From: Onthophagus taurus
Taxonomy: Eukaryota > Arthropoda > Insecta > Coleoptera > Scarabaeidae
Length of the DNA: 64,000 nt
Assembly (NCBI RefSeq): GCF_036711975.1
Contig: NC_091968.1
Span: forward strand, 26,273,001 to 26,337,000
Direction of reading: 5' to 3'
In this document: piece by piece, positions 1-14,300 of the stretch
How positions within the stretch are numbered: position 1 is the stretch's first letter
How the letters are laid out: the number at the start of each line of letters is the position of its first letter
Program-made: the position numbers and the translations under genes
Notes under the pieces: model-generated
Databases searched by the model: none
What the model was told of the DNA's origin: nothing
What the model saw: the letters and a program-made list of their open reading frames with translations, nothing else

Positions 1-1680
1 TCAAGGGTGGTGAGAGTGAAGTTGTTGGAGGGGATGAATAGCGTATGGAGAGGGGGGGGATTCCGGAGGGATGGAAAGTGGGGGTAATTTGCCCAGTATA
101 TAAAAAGGGTAATAAGGGAAGGGTAGAAAGCTACAGAGGAATTAACCTACTAGACTGGGCATACAAGGTATACACGAAGATACTGCTGGGAAGACTGGAG
201 GAGGAGAGGGGAATTTTGCCGGATGGGCAGGCAGGCTTTCGGAAGGGAAGGGGAGCAATCGACAACGTGTACGTGTTAAAGCATCTGGCAGATAGAGAGC
301 TGTATAAGAAGGGAGGGAAATTGTACGCCCAGTTTATAGATTTGAAGGCGGCTTTTGATAAGGTGGATAGGGGAAAGTTGTGGGAGGAGATGGGGAGGAG
401 GGGGATCACGGAACACCTAATTGCGAGAGTGAAGGAAATATACATGGAGACTATGGCGATAAGCTGAGCGACGTGTTTTGGACGACGAAGGGACAGAGGC
501 AGGGATGTCCGCTGAGCCCAAGTCTGTTTGCACTGTATACGGCGGACCTGGAGGATAGATTGAGGAAGGGGCAAATGGGAGGGTTGGTGGTGGGAGGTAG
601 AAAGGTGCATATGTTAGCATACGCGGATGACATCGTGGTCATGGCGAGAGAAGTGGCGGAGATGAAAGATATGATAAAGACATTGGAAAGATATTTTAGG
701 GGGAAGGGGCTGGAAGTGAATGTGGGGAACACAAGGATGATGAAGTTTTGTAAGGGGGGGAGAAAAAGAACAGAAAACTGGAGATGGGAGGGAAAAGAGA
801 TCGAGGAGGTTAGGGAGTATACTTACTTGGGGTATGTGTTCAGGGAGGACAACAGGGAGGGGTCGCATGTGATAGCAATGGCAAAAAAGGCGAATAAGGT
901 GATGGGACAAGTATGGGGTTGGGGGAAGAGAGTCTTTGGAAGGAATGTGGCAGCGAGGAAGATTATGTTTGAAGGTCTGGTTAGCAGTGTGATGATGTAT
1001 GGAGCAGAGGTATGGGGATGGAGAGAGCAGGCAATGCTGGAGGACGTGCAAGCTAGATACTGGAGATGAGTGCTTGAGGTGGCGAGAGGAACACCGGGAT
1101 ATATAGTGAGGGAAGAGGTAAAGGTGGATAAAGTCAGAGTGGAGGGGGGCAGGAGAGCAGTGAAATATGAAGAAAGAATAGAAGGGAGGCCAAACTGCGG
1201 GATCTTGGGGGAGTGTTGGAGGGAAAGATCAAATATGGGAAAGGAGACAGAGACAACTATTATAGACGAGCGGGCTACTCGGTAACTGAGATAAATAGTA
1301 GACGAAGGGTGGGTAGGGAGATGTGGAGGGAGTTGAGAGATAGGGACCGAGATATGCAGAGACAGGAAAGAAGGACACAAATAAAAGAGGGGAGGTATAA
1401 CGAAAGGTACAGGGACATAATGACGGAGGGGCTGCCTAGATACTTGTTATTGGAAGGAGATGAGGAATTGAAGAAGTTGGTGGCTAGGTTCCGTTGTGGA
1501 AACGAGGAGAGAGCGAACAGATACTGGATGGCCGATGAGGAGAGGTGGTGTAGGCTATGCAGGGAGGAATGGGAAACGTTGGAACATATGTTGAATGGGT
1601 GCAGTGAGTTGTGGGAGGAGGAGTTGGACCGAGGGCAGATCTTAGGAGAGCGGGGAGAGGGGAACGATGGATATACTATT
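1..1680 (+). pseudogene. Decayed non-LTR retrotransposon (LINE), RT and C-terminal part
   Basis: This is a 5'-truncated LINE running off the left edge. Frame 3 (45-467) encodes the reverse transcriptase fingers, with the motifs PVYKKGN, GQAGFRKGRG and FIDLKAAFDKVD. Frame 2 then takes over (from about 460) with QRQGCPLSP and the catalytic YADD box near 625, so a frameshift lies near 460-470. An in-frame TGA at 1067-1069 interrupts the thumb region. The reading then moves to frame 1 (1213-1725), which carries a C-terminal CCHC-like cluster (CRLC followed by HMLNGC). The element is clearly dead: one frameshift in the RT, one nonsense codon and a later frame change. Its base composition is much more G/A-rich on this strand than the surrounding DNA, as expected for an inserted element. 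The clade is uncertain. The 3' end is placed where the tandem repeat at 1683 begins. Confidence 0.9.
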
Positions 1681-1682
1681 GG

Positions 1683-2600
1683 TTCTAGCGCCTCGCCCGC
1701 AAGCGACCTCGGCGATATTAGATGATATTGTTTATTTGATGTCTTGGAAAATGAACCATGTGTACAGCAGTTAAATCACACATTCTTGTAAACTATTTTG
1801 TATGGAGATAATCAATGTCAACGCAAAACTACCTCTGCTTAATTAAGCCATGTAATCTTGAAAACTGTCTTATATCAATGTAGCGCCTCGGAGCAACCTC
1901 GGCTTAATTAAGTCGCACATTCTTGAAAATTATTTTGTATCGATGTTACACTTCGGTCACAAAGCTACCTCCGCTTAATTAAGCCAAACATTCTTGAAAA
2001 CTGTTTTATATCGATGTAGCGCCTCGGGCGTGGAGCAACCTCGGCTTAATTAAATCACACATTCTTGAAAACTATTTTGTATCGAGGTAATCAATATTAC
2101 GCAAAACTACCTCTGCTTAATAAAGCCATGCAATCTTGAAAACTGTTTTATATCGATGTAGCGCCTCGGTCGCGGAGCAACCTCGGCTTAATTAAATCAC
2201 ACATTCTTGAAAATTATTTTGTATCGATATGGTATTAATGTTACACTTCGGTCACAAAGCTACATACCTCCGCTTAATTAAGCCATACATTCTTGAAAAC
2301 TGTTTTATATGGATGTAGCGCCTCGGGCGTGGAGCAACCTCGGCTTAATTAAATCACACATTCTTGAAAATTATTTTGTATCGATATGGTATTAATGTTA
2401 CACTTCGGTCACAAAGCTACCTCCGCTTAATTAAGCCATACATTCTTGAAAACTGTTTTATATCGATGTAGCCCCTCGGGCGTGGAGCAACCTCGGCTTA
2501 ATTAAATCAGACATTCTCGAAAACTATTTTGTATCGATATGGTATCGATGTTGCGCCTCGGCCGCAAGCAATTTCGACTTAATTCAGCCAAACATTGTTA
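1683..2600. repeat. Tandem minisatellite with two alternating monomer types
   Basis: About twelve units of roughly 65-83 bp, each built around CTTAATTAA, followed by CATTCTTGAAAACT and TATCGATGT. Two unit types alternate: one with 'CCTCGG.CG..GAGCAACCTCGG' and TTAAATCACA, the other with 'CTTCGGTCACAAAGCTACCTCCG' and TTAAGCCA. The effective period is therefore a dimer of about 145-155 bp. It directly abuts the 3' end of the LINE. Confidence 0.85.
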
Positions 2601-4245
2601 ATTGTCCGGATTTATTGGAGATATGACCTTGATACATTGGGTTGGCATCAAGCGATTATTTAAACCGAACAGAATGAATGTTCTTGAAAAATCATCGATT
2701 TTATATAACAAGTCGTACATAATTAGCTACAATTCTGGGAAATGCAGTATTTCTTCAGAGTTGAGTGTTCCAATTTGCTAAGATACATGGCGTAGCATGG
2801 TAAAGGTGTTAACGAAATTCCTACTTACCTTTGGATACTAAATAAAGATCCAAACTATAATTACAATCATGAAAAACATATTAAGTTAAATAATCATATC
2901 TCTAACTCTACAATTGAAGACATAACAATAGACGGAGTCTTGTATTTACGTGCGATACGGAATAGAAGAAGTTTATTTAGAAGCAGAAGGCCATTGCCAA
3001 CTAGACTTTCACGGCAGTGACATAACGATAAACAACAATCCGTTCACCTGTCGGAAGATTGAAGCTTTAAAGCATCTAGGAGGGACAGAACCGTACTCAA
3101 AAAAACGTCTACATTTATAAATAATAAAAATAAAACAAAAAATGATTCCCTTTTAATTAATAAAATTAGAGAAATAAGAAAACCTACGAAATGATTTTGA
3201 ATTCAATTAGCGGCACGTTCTCGATTGCCACTAACAATAACAGTTATCAAGTCCTTGTAAGGTTTTATAAAAGACCGAAAGACTTTAAAAAGTGCGTTCA
3301 AAGCGTTATTTACAGAAATTTGAACGGTTCTTTTTTGTCGTTCGTTGTCGTATCGATGCAAATTAAACTGTTCGAGTGGTAATTTCGCAGCTGCGTGACG
3401 TGTGGTGTATGAATCGTTAAAACGTTTATTATGAAACCCGGAATGCCGCACTAATATAAAACTAGATCGATCGCGGTGCATTAAGAAAATCAAGGATACT
3501 TTCGAAATATTTGCTAATACGAAGGGGAATATTTTAAAAAACGATTTATCAACCTTTTTTCGAACGTGGAAAATTACTATCAAGGATTCTTTTTTAAAAC
3601 CTTGTTAACCTCTACCTTAAAATTATATCTGACCTAGAACTAAATTTCTTTTTCCTTTTTGTGTCTTCGATTTACTTTCTTAAACGTTCAATTCGAACAA
3701 CAACGTTTCGTTATTAATAATTTTTGTGATTTAATTGTTTCAAATTAGTGTTACCTAGAAAGTGGTGAAAATGTCGTAATCGAGAGTAGGAAAAAAAAAT
3801 AAACACGCAAACTAGCGATGACATAACGTTAAAAAAAATGGGGCTTTGGGGTATCCTTTTTATTAGTCTTCCGCGAAAATTCGAAACATGACTTTGGTCC
3901 CAACGGTTTCCTAACGGAATTTCCATTAACGACCAACTTACGTAAATCTCCACTAAAACGTTGTAACATTAAAACGTACAGCAGTAAAAGGCTTGACAAA
4001 ATGTTAATTTTGTGAATAGATAAGAAAGTTACTATAATCGTTTTCGTGGCATTAACCTTTTATTTAGAAATCAGGGTTTTGTGTTAATTTGTTATTGAAT
4101 GAGAAATGGATTTGGTTCATTATGAAGTTTGAGTTAATCTAATCAATAACCTTTACATAATCTTTACACATTCTATATCTAGAATTATTTTGTAAGGCCC
4201 GGTATATTCATCTTCAATTATACTCTATTTTTTAATATTTATTAT
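2601..4245. other. AT-rich stretch with no supported gene
   Basis: I see no domain, splice structure or tandem repeat here. Open frames at 3191-3382 (plus) and 3203-3583 (minus) overlap one another, have no recognisable motif and are not flanked by convincing splice sites. Confidence 0.5.
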
Positions 4246-6960
4246 AACACTAGACGTAGAACTAGAAAGTTTCGGGTTTAGCCGTGCGTCTCTTAAGACG
4301 GCTTAAAAACGAAGAAAGCTTGAAATCTTTACCTGAATGAAGATTTTTCTTCTAAAAAATAAATTAAATCCTCAAAAATTTTAAAGTGACAGATAATAGT
4401 TAGGTTATGTTTTTGTTTCTGCTTCAATTTCGGGGAAAGATCACTTTTTAGAGTCCATAATCACTGTAAATAAATAGTTTTGGAGTCCAAAAATGTATTT
4501 TGGCTAATTTATCTTATTTTTTCGCAAAATTTAATGATTTTAGTAAGAAATGTAATCGTAGGGCTTAAATGTCAAAATTGACTTAAACTGGATGGTTGTC
4601 GCTAGATGGGGTGAGCAACTATTTAGAAAAAAAGAAATTTTTAAAATAAAAAAATAATAATCATAAAAGTTTGAAATCTTTACCTGAATGAAGATTAATT
4701 TTTCCTTATTACCTTAAAAAATTATTTATTAATAAGTTTTTTTGTAAAAAATAAATTAAATTGTCAAAAATTTTAGTGACAGGATAAAAGTTAGGTTATG
4801 TTTTCGTTTCTTCTTTAATTTCGGGAAAAATCACATGTCTCTCAAGACGGCTAAACCCGAATGATCCTAGTACTAAGTCTAGTGTTAGATTAATGTATAT
4901 TTTTATTGAGCTATAACGGACACTGCCTTCCCTGTATTAATCCGTTTTATTGATATTGTTTGACATATATTTTTTATTATGTTTAAACAAATAAGTAATT
5001 AAATTCGTAACTACAATTTACTTAAAATCCTTTCTAGTTTTAAAACTCCCGCCAAAAAATAGCTTTGAAAAATTACACTGTGTAAACGTGACTTTTCATT
5101 TTACTCCTCCAAATTAAAAAATAGAGTTATTTTCACCTATTGGTAAAATTAATCTGACTATTAATGGTACTGACTATATAATATTTAATTATATTATAAA
5201 TGTACTTACTTCATTTTAGGGTTTGACAGATTGATTAGTCAAATTCGTGGCACACAGTTTTTTCCACACTTTCTCGTTATCTTTTCAAGTAACTGCATCA
5301 GTTTTTCTATTTTTGATTTTGAATAATTCACAACTAGGTCTACTAGGGTTGATGTCTCTATTGCTGAGGATCTCTCGTTTTCCTTTAGTCCCTTTTCTAA
5401 CTCCTTGAATTTGCTGAAAACAACAACACAACATAATTAAAAGCAACTCTTTATTGAAATAGGTGTTTATCAAGAATGCAGCATCAAAAATTACCGATAT
5501 ATCCACGTTTAAACCACGCAAAAACGATAAATAACAAGAAAAAGCTGAGAACACTTAACACTGACAGAACGGGAATTAGAGGTTAGAAAAATGTATGATG
5601 TAAACAAAATTTGAAGTTTAGGGTTGAATGTTGTCTGTCCTTGTCGCACATACGCATTATCCGTATACGTTTGTTTCATTTATTGTAGTACTCTATTTGC
5701 AAAAGTTTAAACCTCAAAAATAAGTATCTGGAAGAATAAATAGCATGAATATACTCAATTTAAATTAATCTTAATAAATATCTGAAAAGTAGTTATCTAG
5801 TTCTAGTTCAATCAAAAATTAAACGACAATTTCACCCCATCTAGCGGCAACATATTAAGTGAGTTTTGACATTTAACATTACGATTACATTTTTTGCTAT
5901 CATTATTAAATTTTGCGAAAAAATAAGTGTAACTGAGCCAAAACCTACATCAGAATACGTTTATGGACTCTCAAACTAATCATTTATAGTGATTTTTCCC
6001 GAAATTGAAAAAAAAGGAATACATAAACTCACTTTAAAATTTTTGAGGATTTAATTTATATTTTAGAAAATAACTTATTAATAAATGATTTTTTAAGGTA
6101 ATAGCTTTGGTAATAGGGAAAAATTAATCTTCATTCAGGTAAAGATTTCAAATTGTTATGATTATTATTTTTTTATCTTAAAAATTCCATCTTTTCTAAA
6201 TAGTTGTTCACCCCATCTAGCGGCAATCATCCATATTAAGTCAGTTTTGACATTTAAACCCTACGATTACATTTCTTGCTAAAATTATTAAATTTTGCAA
6301 AAAAATAAGATTAATTAAGCCAAAATCCCGATCAAAATACGTTTTTGAATATCTAAACTAGTTATCTACAGTGATTTTGGACTCTAAGAAGTGATCTTTC
6401 CTCGAAATTGAAGAAGAAACGAAAACATAACCCATCTTTTATCTGTCACTTTAAAATTTTCGAGGATTTAGTTTTTTTTTAGAAAAAAACTTATTAATAA
6501 ACGATTTTTTTAAGACAATAAGGAAAAATGAATCTACATTCAGGTAAAGATTTCAACCCTTTATAATTAATATTTTTTTATCTTAAAAAAGTGCTTCTCT
6601 TCTAAATATTTGCTCGCCCCATCTAGCGACAACCACCCATATTAAGTCAGTTTTGACATTTAAACCCTACGATTACTTTTCTTGTAAAAATTATTAAATT
6701 TTGCGAAAAAATAAGTTTAAGTGAACTAAAATTCCCATCAAAACACGGTTTTGATCTTCCAAACTATTTATTTACAGTGATTATGGACTCTAAGAAGTGA
6801 TCTTTCCCTGAAATTGAAGAAGAACCGAAAACATAACCTAACTTTTACCTGTCACTTTAAAATTTTTGAGGATTTAATTATATTTTTGAAGAAAGAAATG
6901 ATATTTTTAAGATAATAAGGAAACATTAATCTTCATTCAGGTAAAGATTCGATACCAAAA
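4246..6960. repeat. Large foldback repeat: inverted copies of a ~390-bp unit
   Basis: The unit contains CACCCCATCTAGCGGCAA, the string TCATTCAGGTAAAGATTTC and a GACATTTAAACCCTACG block. At about 5820-6950 it occurs as three tandem copies in one orientation (period about 390 bp). At about 4320-4860 it occurs as roughly one and a half copies in the opposite orientation, so the region can fold back on itself around a 4890-5810 spacer. The left arm sits exactly between two halves of the CTAGACCTAGAACTAG / CGGGTTTAGCCG palindrome (4246-4310 and 4832-4885), as if these were its terminal inverted repeats. Confidence 0.7.
5239..5413 (-). CDS. Candidate terminal exon of an unidentified small protein
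   Basis: On the minus strand a good 3' splice site (TTGTTTTCAG) is followed by an open frame of 58 codons ending in TGA at 5239. It would be entered in phase 2. The peptide is lysine/glutamate-rich and looks amphipathic (KFKELEKGLKENE near the start, KIEKLMQLLEKITRK near the end), consistent with a short coiled coil. No upstream exon with a matching phase was found. The nearest open segment (about 5490-5560) has a hydrophobic stretch and a GT donor but the wrong phase. It lies in the unique spacer of the foldback repeat, so it could be a surviving host exon, captured sequence or chance. Low confidence. Confidence 0.25.
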
Positions 6961-8395
6961 AGTTTACAAGGTTAAATATAAGTGAAATTCAACGAATTTT
7001 TCTCTACCTAAATGTTTTCTTTTACTCTTTTAGCCATTCGAGTTAAAGGAATTTTATTGTATATATTAATATTTATACGGTTAAAACCCATCTTTAAACC
7101 GAATTCAAATGAAGGGGATTTTATTTTTTACAAATTTATAGTTTAAAAGTCGATAAATTTACATATTAAATCAATATAAAATGTAAATTTATTAAACACT
7201 CATGTTTTTTTAATTAATAAGAATGCACAAACAAATCTAAATGCACAAACACAGTGAAAGTATTTTGGTGACGTTCGCTTTTTAGATTTATTTCCACAAT
7301 TGCGACTCAGTTAATGATCGAAACAAGTTAGTTCGACCACCAAAAAAAAATGTTTGTTACGTATAAGTAGATAGGCGTGTGCTTTAACGATTACGAAACA
7401 AGGTTTGTTCGTTAACGTTGATATCTGTTAAGAGAGGTTTAAATGATTTCGATTCACGTGGAGAAAGTAGTTTGAATCGTATCGGAAGCGGAGTTTTTAA
7501 AAAATTAGGACGTGTTTTTCTAAGGATATGATTTATCAAAATATTTTCTTAGATATAGCTTCCTATATGAGTTTATATTCAAAGATACAATTCTTTTAAT
7601 TTTGAAACGTTATTAATTCGTTTATTTAGTTTTGTGTAGTAGTTAATGCTAAATGATCAATCAACTTTCTATTATTTATTACAAATTTCTGCACTCATTT
7701 TTTTTTAAGACAACTTTTAAGATTTATTATACATATTGCGTCATTAATGAATAATAATAAGTTTAGATGGCCTTAAAAGTCGTCTGGATCCTTTTACGTT
7801 TACTTTATTGTAAAATAATAAGGAGTAGGTGTTGTTCAACAAAGCAAAACTAATGAGATTAATCTTGCCAGAAGACGGAATCACATATCACTTAGTATTA
7901 CCTTGTGGAGTTTTTTTTTTAAATTTATTCCGATCTAACAATAAGATTTAATTGTATGATAAAAAATTCCTTGACTAATAAGTAATTATAATTTTATAAT
8001 GTTATTATTGTGTAGATTTCTTTTTTCACAAATTCTTTAATTTGTTAATTATTGGTGAAAACAACGTCGTAAAATGTCATCGTTTATTTATTACCACTAT
8101 TAATAAGATAATAATAATAAAAAAGATAAAATAAAGAACATGTTTTGAGAGATAGGCAACCAAATCTACGTAACGTATTATATACCTGCTGCCATCTATT
8201 ATCACCAATAGATTTTAATAATTTGACGTTTAATTCCAAATGACATTTAAATTACTTGCATTCTTTTTAAAAATTTTAATTTCTTTTATTAATTAATTCT
8301 TAAAAAATAGAATTTTTACACAATTCCACTAAACACACAAAAAAATATATATAAAAAATCTTATTCTAAGTACAGATGTTTACCAAAATATTTGA
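6961..8395. other. AT-rich intergenic region 3' of the galactosidase gene
   Basis: I see no gene here. It contains simple AT-rich sequence and presumably the 3' UTR of the minus-strand gene ending at 8396. Confidence 0.5.
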
Positions 8396-11300
8396 TTATG
8401 ACATAATAATTGAAACCATTCCAATTTCGGCATTTTGCGTTTTATAAAACGGTGTTGTTCTAAATTTTAATCGGTCCGCCGGAAAGAACTGTTCGAAAAC
8501 CATGATGGTGTTTTTCCCTTCTTTTAGTAAAGGGGCGGGTAAAAACAGGGTTTGTTGCGGTCCGATCGAAGAGTATCGTCCCAAAATGAAATTATTTACA
8601 ACAACGAATCCCTTAGTCCACGAAGACATATCCAAAAACGTATCGTACCGCGTTTGAACCTTTAAAGTGGCCTTATAAATCGATGGGGCTGGTAACCAGG
8701 GGTTAATAGGCGGGTGAAAATAATTCAATTTCGAAAAAAATGTTTTTTTAAAATCCAATGGGATAATTTTGAAATCGTTTAATTCAGTGTCATCTAAAAA
8801 TACGCCACCTTGCCATAAACCTTTATATTGAATGAATTGGTCTAAACTTCCGAAGTTGTTTCTACCCCAATTTTCAACGATTAAATCTAAAGTTGCCGAT
8901 TTAAACGGTTGCATTCCGAGGTGTAATCTAGAGTCTTTCCATCGCCAAAATCCGAACGAATTTAAATCGCTTACTAAAGTTAAAGGTTTTGATACTAAAA
9001 ATCCGTTTATTAACACCATAACTGTATCGCAAACTCTTCCTTTAATGATTAAAGTTGTGTTGCTTGAGATGTCTAAGTTTTCTTTTCTGTAAACTATGTA
9101 TCCGTAGCTTTGCCCCGAATTATTATTAATTTGAGGTAATAACTCCATCGGCATTAATTTTGGGCTGTTTATTTTTATTGGGGCTTGCTCCAAAATTTCG
9201 TTGAACGTTAATTGTTTATCGATAAATACATTTTTGTACGCAAATTTAATTGTAATTGCGGGAACGATCGGCGTTCTCGTTTTAATTTTGTTATATTTTG
9301 TTAATAACTCTTTAACCATAACATATTTCATTGTGTAATCTCCAGATTCGCTTATGGGGGCGTCGTAATCATAACTTGTCGTATCCGGTTGATAACCCTC
9401 ATTATCTACGCTTGAATCGGCGATATTTGCCCCGTTCATAAACCCGAAACTTGTTCCACCAACGAACATGTACATGTTTACGGAAGCGGGGTATTTTAAA
9501 ATCCTCTCTAATATGTTGTAGAAATCTTCGTTGTCTCGAATGTGATGTAATTCACCCCAATGATCGAACCAACCGGTCCAAAACTCGGTGGCCATTAATG
9601 GTTTTTCACCTAAAATTAATTTTATTTAATAATTGTACTCTATTTTTTAATTCGGAGGGGTGTTTTCAAATTGCAGCGCCAAAACGACAGGTTATTGCTT
9701 AGTTTTAACCAAAAATTACACTAGGAAAATTCGAATTTGATGTTTTTTGAAAGAGTTTCGACGGACGGCTAAGAAGAAAACTTTCAGGTGTTAATGTCAA
9801 CTTTAATTTTATTATAATATTCGTAATCTTTATAAAATAACCTTTAAAATGAGTCCAAACATGACGCACTTATCTCAAAAAACAAAAAAATTAGAATAAA
9901 AAACATTAAACCCGAAGTTAGCAACAATGAAAATAGCAATTTAATTTTTAAATATTAATACCAACCTTAATTTCAGTTTTTTTTTTATTATATTTTTGTT
10001 TTTGTGACAAATTTTAATACATTTTATAAAAATTAAGAATATATCAAAATGACATTGACATTTCAAACCGGAAGTTGTTCATATTTTGAGTAATATTGGA
10101 ATGTTTGGGCTCATTTTAAAGGATTTTTCACGATTACATATATGTCAAAATTGAGATTGACATTTCTTCTCATAACTTTATTAATATTGAAGATAAATAT
10201 GTCTTCAAATTTCTTCATTTAAAAAAATAACAATAATAGAAAAGTTATTGATATAAAACAACCTGATTCATCTTTCCGCAATCCTTATTCAATTTCATTT
10301 TAAATACTTTTTATTGAAATTCACCGATTAACCTTAAAAATTGACGTTTAATTGTCAAATTAAATCGACACAAACTTAACCTCACTTTTAAAAGAGCCAA
10401 AATAAAAAATGACGTTTAAACGTCAAATCAAAAATATACAAATAAACGACTTAACCTCACTTTTAAAAGAGCTAAATTAAAAATTGATGTTTAATTGATG
10501 TTGTTTGTACTCACTTTAAAGGATTTTTAATGATTACAAATATGTCAAAATTGAAGTTGTAACCTGAAGTTAATTATCATCACGAAGATAAAACGGCGAT
10601 AGGCGACTGTGTTCCAGAATAGGGCGAATTTAATTCAGAGTTTTACCTTGTGGCTATGACGACAGCGCCCCGGTGGCAAAACTGTAAACTAACAAAAATT
10701 AATCTGTTTAGGTTAGGTTGGTTATTTTTTCTTTTGGGGTCCATTACATTAATCATTGTTACACATCATTTTTACAACTCAATATTAGATAATAATTAAT
10801 TACAATAATATTAATCAATATTATTATAATTTTTATTCCTCCTATAATATAGAATTGGTCCAGCTAAAATCAGCTGATCTGTCAAAACTAAAAATCTGTC
10901 AACTATAACCTAAAAAGTATATTTAATTTTAGTTTGCAGTTTTAACACAAGGGGCGCTATCGTCAGAGCCACAAGGTATCTCTGAATTAAGTTCGCCTTA
11001 TTTTGAAGTAAATCACCCACCACATTTGTACGCTCGTTTTATCTCCGTTATCATATAATAGACAACTTCATGGTGTTCTTTCATGATGTATTTTTTATTA
11101 AAAAAAACTTTAAAATGTGTCCAAACATGATGCATTTATCTAAAAATACAAAAAAGTTAGAATAAAAAACATTGAACCCGAAGTTAGCAACAATGAAAAT
11201 AGCAATTTAATTTTTAAATATTAATACCAACCTTAATTTCTGTTCTTTTTTATTATATTTTTGTTTTTGTCACAAATTTTAAGACATTTTATAAAAATTA

Positions 11301-14300
11301 AGAGTATATCAAAATGACATTGACATTTCTAACCGGAAGTTGCTCATATTTTGAGTAATATTGGAATTAAACCTGCAACCCAGTTAGCAGAAATTTTTAA
11401 ATAACACCATTTTTATTTCGATTTTGTGTAAATTGCGGTGTGGTCGAAAGTATGTTTTGAATTTTGTTCTTAACACATCGGTAAACTCGTCCTGGTAATT
11501 AATTAATTGATTAATAAATAAATTTAATAAATAAAAACATTATATAGGCAACCCATTTAGCAGAAATTTTTAAATAATGCAATTTTTATTTCAATTTTGT
11601 GTAAATTGCGGTGTGGTCGAAAATATGTTTTGAACTTTGTTCTTAACACTTCTCAAACACATCGTAAATTCGTTCTGGTTATTAATTAATTGATTAATAA
11701 ATAAATTTAATAAATAAAAATATTATATAGGCAACCCATTTAGCAGAAATTTTTAAATAACACAATTTTTATTTCGATTTTGTGTAAATTGCGGTGTGGT
11801 CGAAAATATGTTTTGAACTTTGTTCTTAACACTTCTAAAGCACATCGTTAGACATTGACATTTCTAACCAAAAGTTGCTCATATTTTGAGTAATATTGGA
11901 ATTAAACCTATCATGTTTGGGCTCATTTTAAAAGATTTTTCACGATTACAAATATATCAAAATTGAGGTTGACATTTCTAACCGGAAGTTGACCATAACT
12001 TCATTAACATTGAAGATAAATATGTCGTGTTTGTACTCACTTTAAAGGATTTTTAATGAAAATTCCAAATATGTCAAAATTGAGGTTGACATTTTACACC
12101 TGAAGTTAGTTATCACATGATAAATAAATGGACAACTTCATGATGTATTCTTTATTTAAAAGAACTTTAAAATGTGTCCAAACATGATGCATTTATCTCA
12201 AAAAATAAAAAAATTAGAATAAAAAACATTAAACTCGAAGTTAGCAACAATGAAAATAACAATTTAATATTTAAATATTAATATCAACCTTAATTTGCTA
12301 GGTATCACGATTTATCGTGAGATCTCATGATATTACCTTTAATCTCACGATTTGACATGTACTTCTCACGATTTTATTACAAAAATAATATAATAATTAG
12401 TGTTAATAAAATCAAAGTAAAATCATAGCATTTTCAACTCGAATTGTAGGTTACTGTAAATTTCTCTATTAGTTACGTCTATTCGCCGCTAGATGGCGCT
12501 AAGATATTACTTACAAAGTACCGCGGTTCATGAAGCCTGTTTTTAAGCCAAAATGGCGGTGTGACAGCTTGTCACTGCATCTCACCACGTATTTACAAAA
12601 ATATTGCCGTCTTGTTGACTTTGGAGTTGCAAAAATGGCAGTAAGAAGGACTTTCGACTCTTCAGAGTACCACGAGAAAAGAAGAAAGGAAATTTGGCGT
12701 AATGTTTTGGTTTGTAGTTTTATATTTCCCGTTTTACTTTCGAGCCAAAATTATTTCCTTTTAATTATATCACTTTTATATCCAAAAGTTGTCTAAACTA
12801 TTTTACTTGAATCTTAAGCCTATATGTAACATATTATTAAAATTGAGTGATTTTTAAACAAATTTCAACATGTCACGATTTTTTATGACATGACTTGTGT
12901 CATGAGCAGAGCCCGGACAGTTTAGGAAAATTATCCTAAAACGCCTCCCACTCCAGTCTCAATATTCAATCGAAGCGTGCGAAGCTGTCGGATACGTCAT
13001 ACCTTATGTCACAAAATAAATTATAATTAATTTATTAATTATAAATTTAATAAAACCAAAAATGAATAATTCAGTGCGTATTTTTATATTATTTTTATTA
13101 ATTCATTAATTAATGTTGCACTGCAAGTTCTTCGCTAAGGTACGCTCCTGGTACGCTCATCGCTCTTCGAAATTCAATTTTGAAGAGTAACTTAAAAGGT
13201 GTCAAAAGTGACAACAACGTACTTACGTCGTTGTCATGGAATTCGTTTCGTGGAGAGGGGCGCACTTTTCCTAAACTGTCCGGGCTCTGGTCATGAGTCA
13301 TGACATCTATGTGTGTGATCTGGAAACCCTGATTTCAGTTCATTTTCATTATATTTTTTGATGATTATAAAATTTAATAATCATCAAAGAATATAAATCC
13401 TCTTTAATCATATAATTAATTCTAATTATATTTTTGTTTTTGTGGCAAATTTTAAGACATTTTATAAAAATTAAGAATATATCAAAATAACATTGACATT
13501 TCAAACCGGAAGTTGCTTATATCTCGACTAATATTGAAATTAAACGTATCATGTTTGGGCTCATTTTAAAGGATTTTTAATGAAGATTACAAATATGTCA
13601 AAATTAAGGTTGTAACCTGAAGTTAGACATATAATGAACAAATTGACAACTTCATGGTGTTCTTTCATGATGTATTTTTTATTTAAAAAAACCTGACTTT
13701 TCATTTTACTCCTCCGAATTAAAAAAATAGAATATAATAAGATTTGAATTAAAAATGATTTTTACCTTGAAGTTTTAAAAGTGCTTCGAATTCTTTTTCT
13801 GGGTTTGAAGCGAAATTCGCCGTTTGAAATAAAACTCCCGGTAAAGTACCTTCATCTCCATGAGCCGTTGGCGAATCCGAAGTAAATAATAACTCCTCTA
13901 TCCCATTGCGAATCAACAACCGTCTTAATTGTTCCAAATAAATCTTATCTGGAACGAATCTCCCCGGTTCGGAAGTACTCCCATATTCATTTTCAACTTG
14001 AACCGCAATAATCGGGCCTCCTTTCGTAAATTGCAACATTGCCAATATCGGGATTAAAACGTTAAAGTAATTGGTAACTTTTTGCATGAAGGTTTGCTCC
14101 GATGTACGAACTTTTAACCCTTTATAACGAAGTAACCAAGAAGGGAGCCCTCCAAATTCCCATTCGGAACATATATAAGGCCCCGGACGAACAATTGCGA
14201 ATAAATCCTCCTCTTTAGCTAATTCTAAAAATTTTTGAATGTCTAAAAATTCTTGAAAATCGCTTCCACCCGCGCCGAAATCAAAAACGCCTTCTTCGGG

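Noticed and set aside
131..1380. Long antisense frames opposite the first LINE.
   Set aside because: They mirror the purine-rich sense strand and have no recognisable domain.
1683..2600. Regularly spaced repeats that might suggest a CRISPR array.
   Set aside because: Spacers are themselves repeated, units vary in length, and the setting is eukaryotic.
3203..3583. A 126-codon minus-strand frame.
   Set aside because: No motif, no splice context and overlapped by an equally plausible plus-strand frame.
12530..12796. An 88-codon frame with a gene-like 5' context (MAVRRTFDSSEYHEK).
   Set aside because: It lies between dispersed-repeat ends inside the galactosidase intron. No domain or further exon was found. 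It may be part of a transposon, but the evidence is too thin to annotate as a gene.
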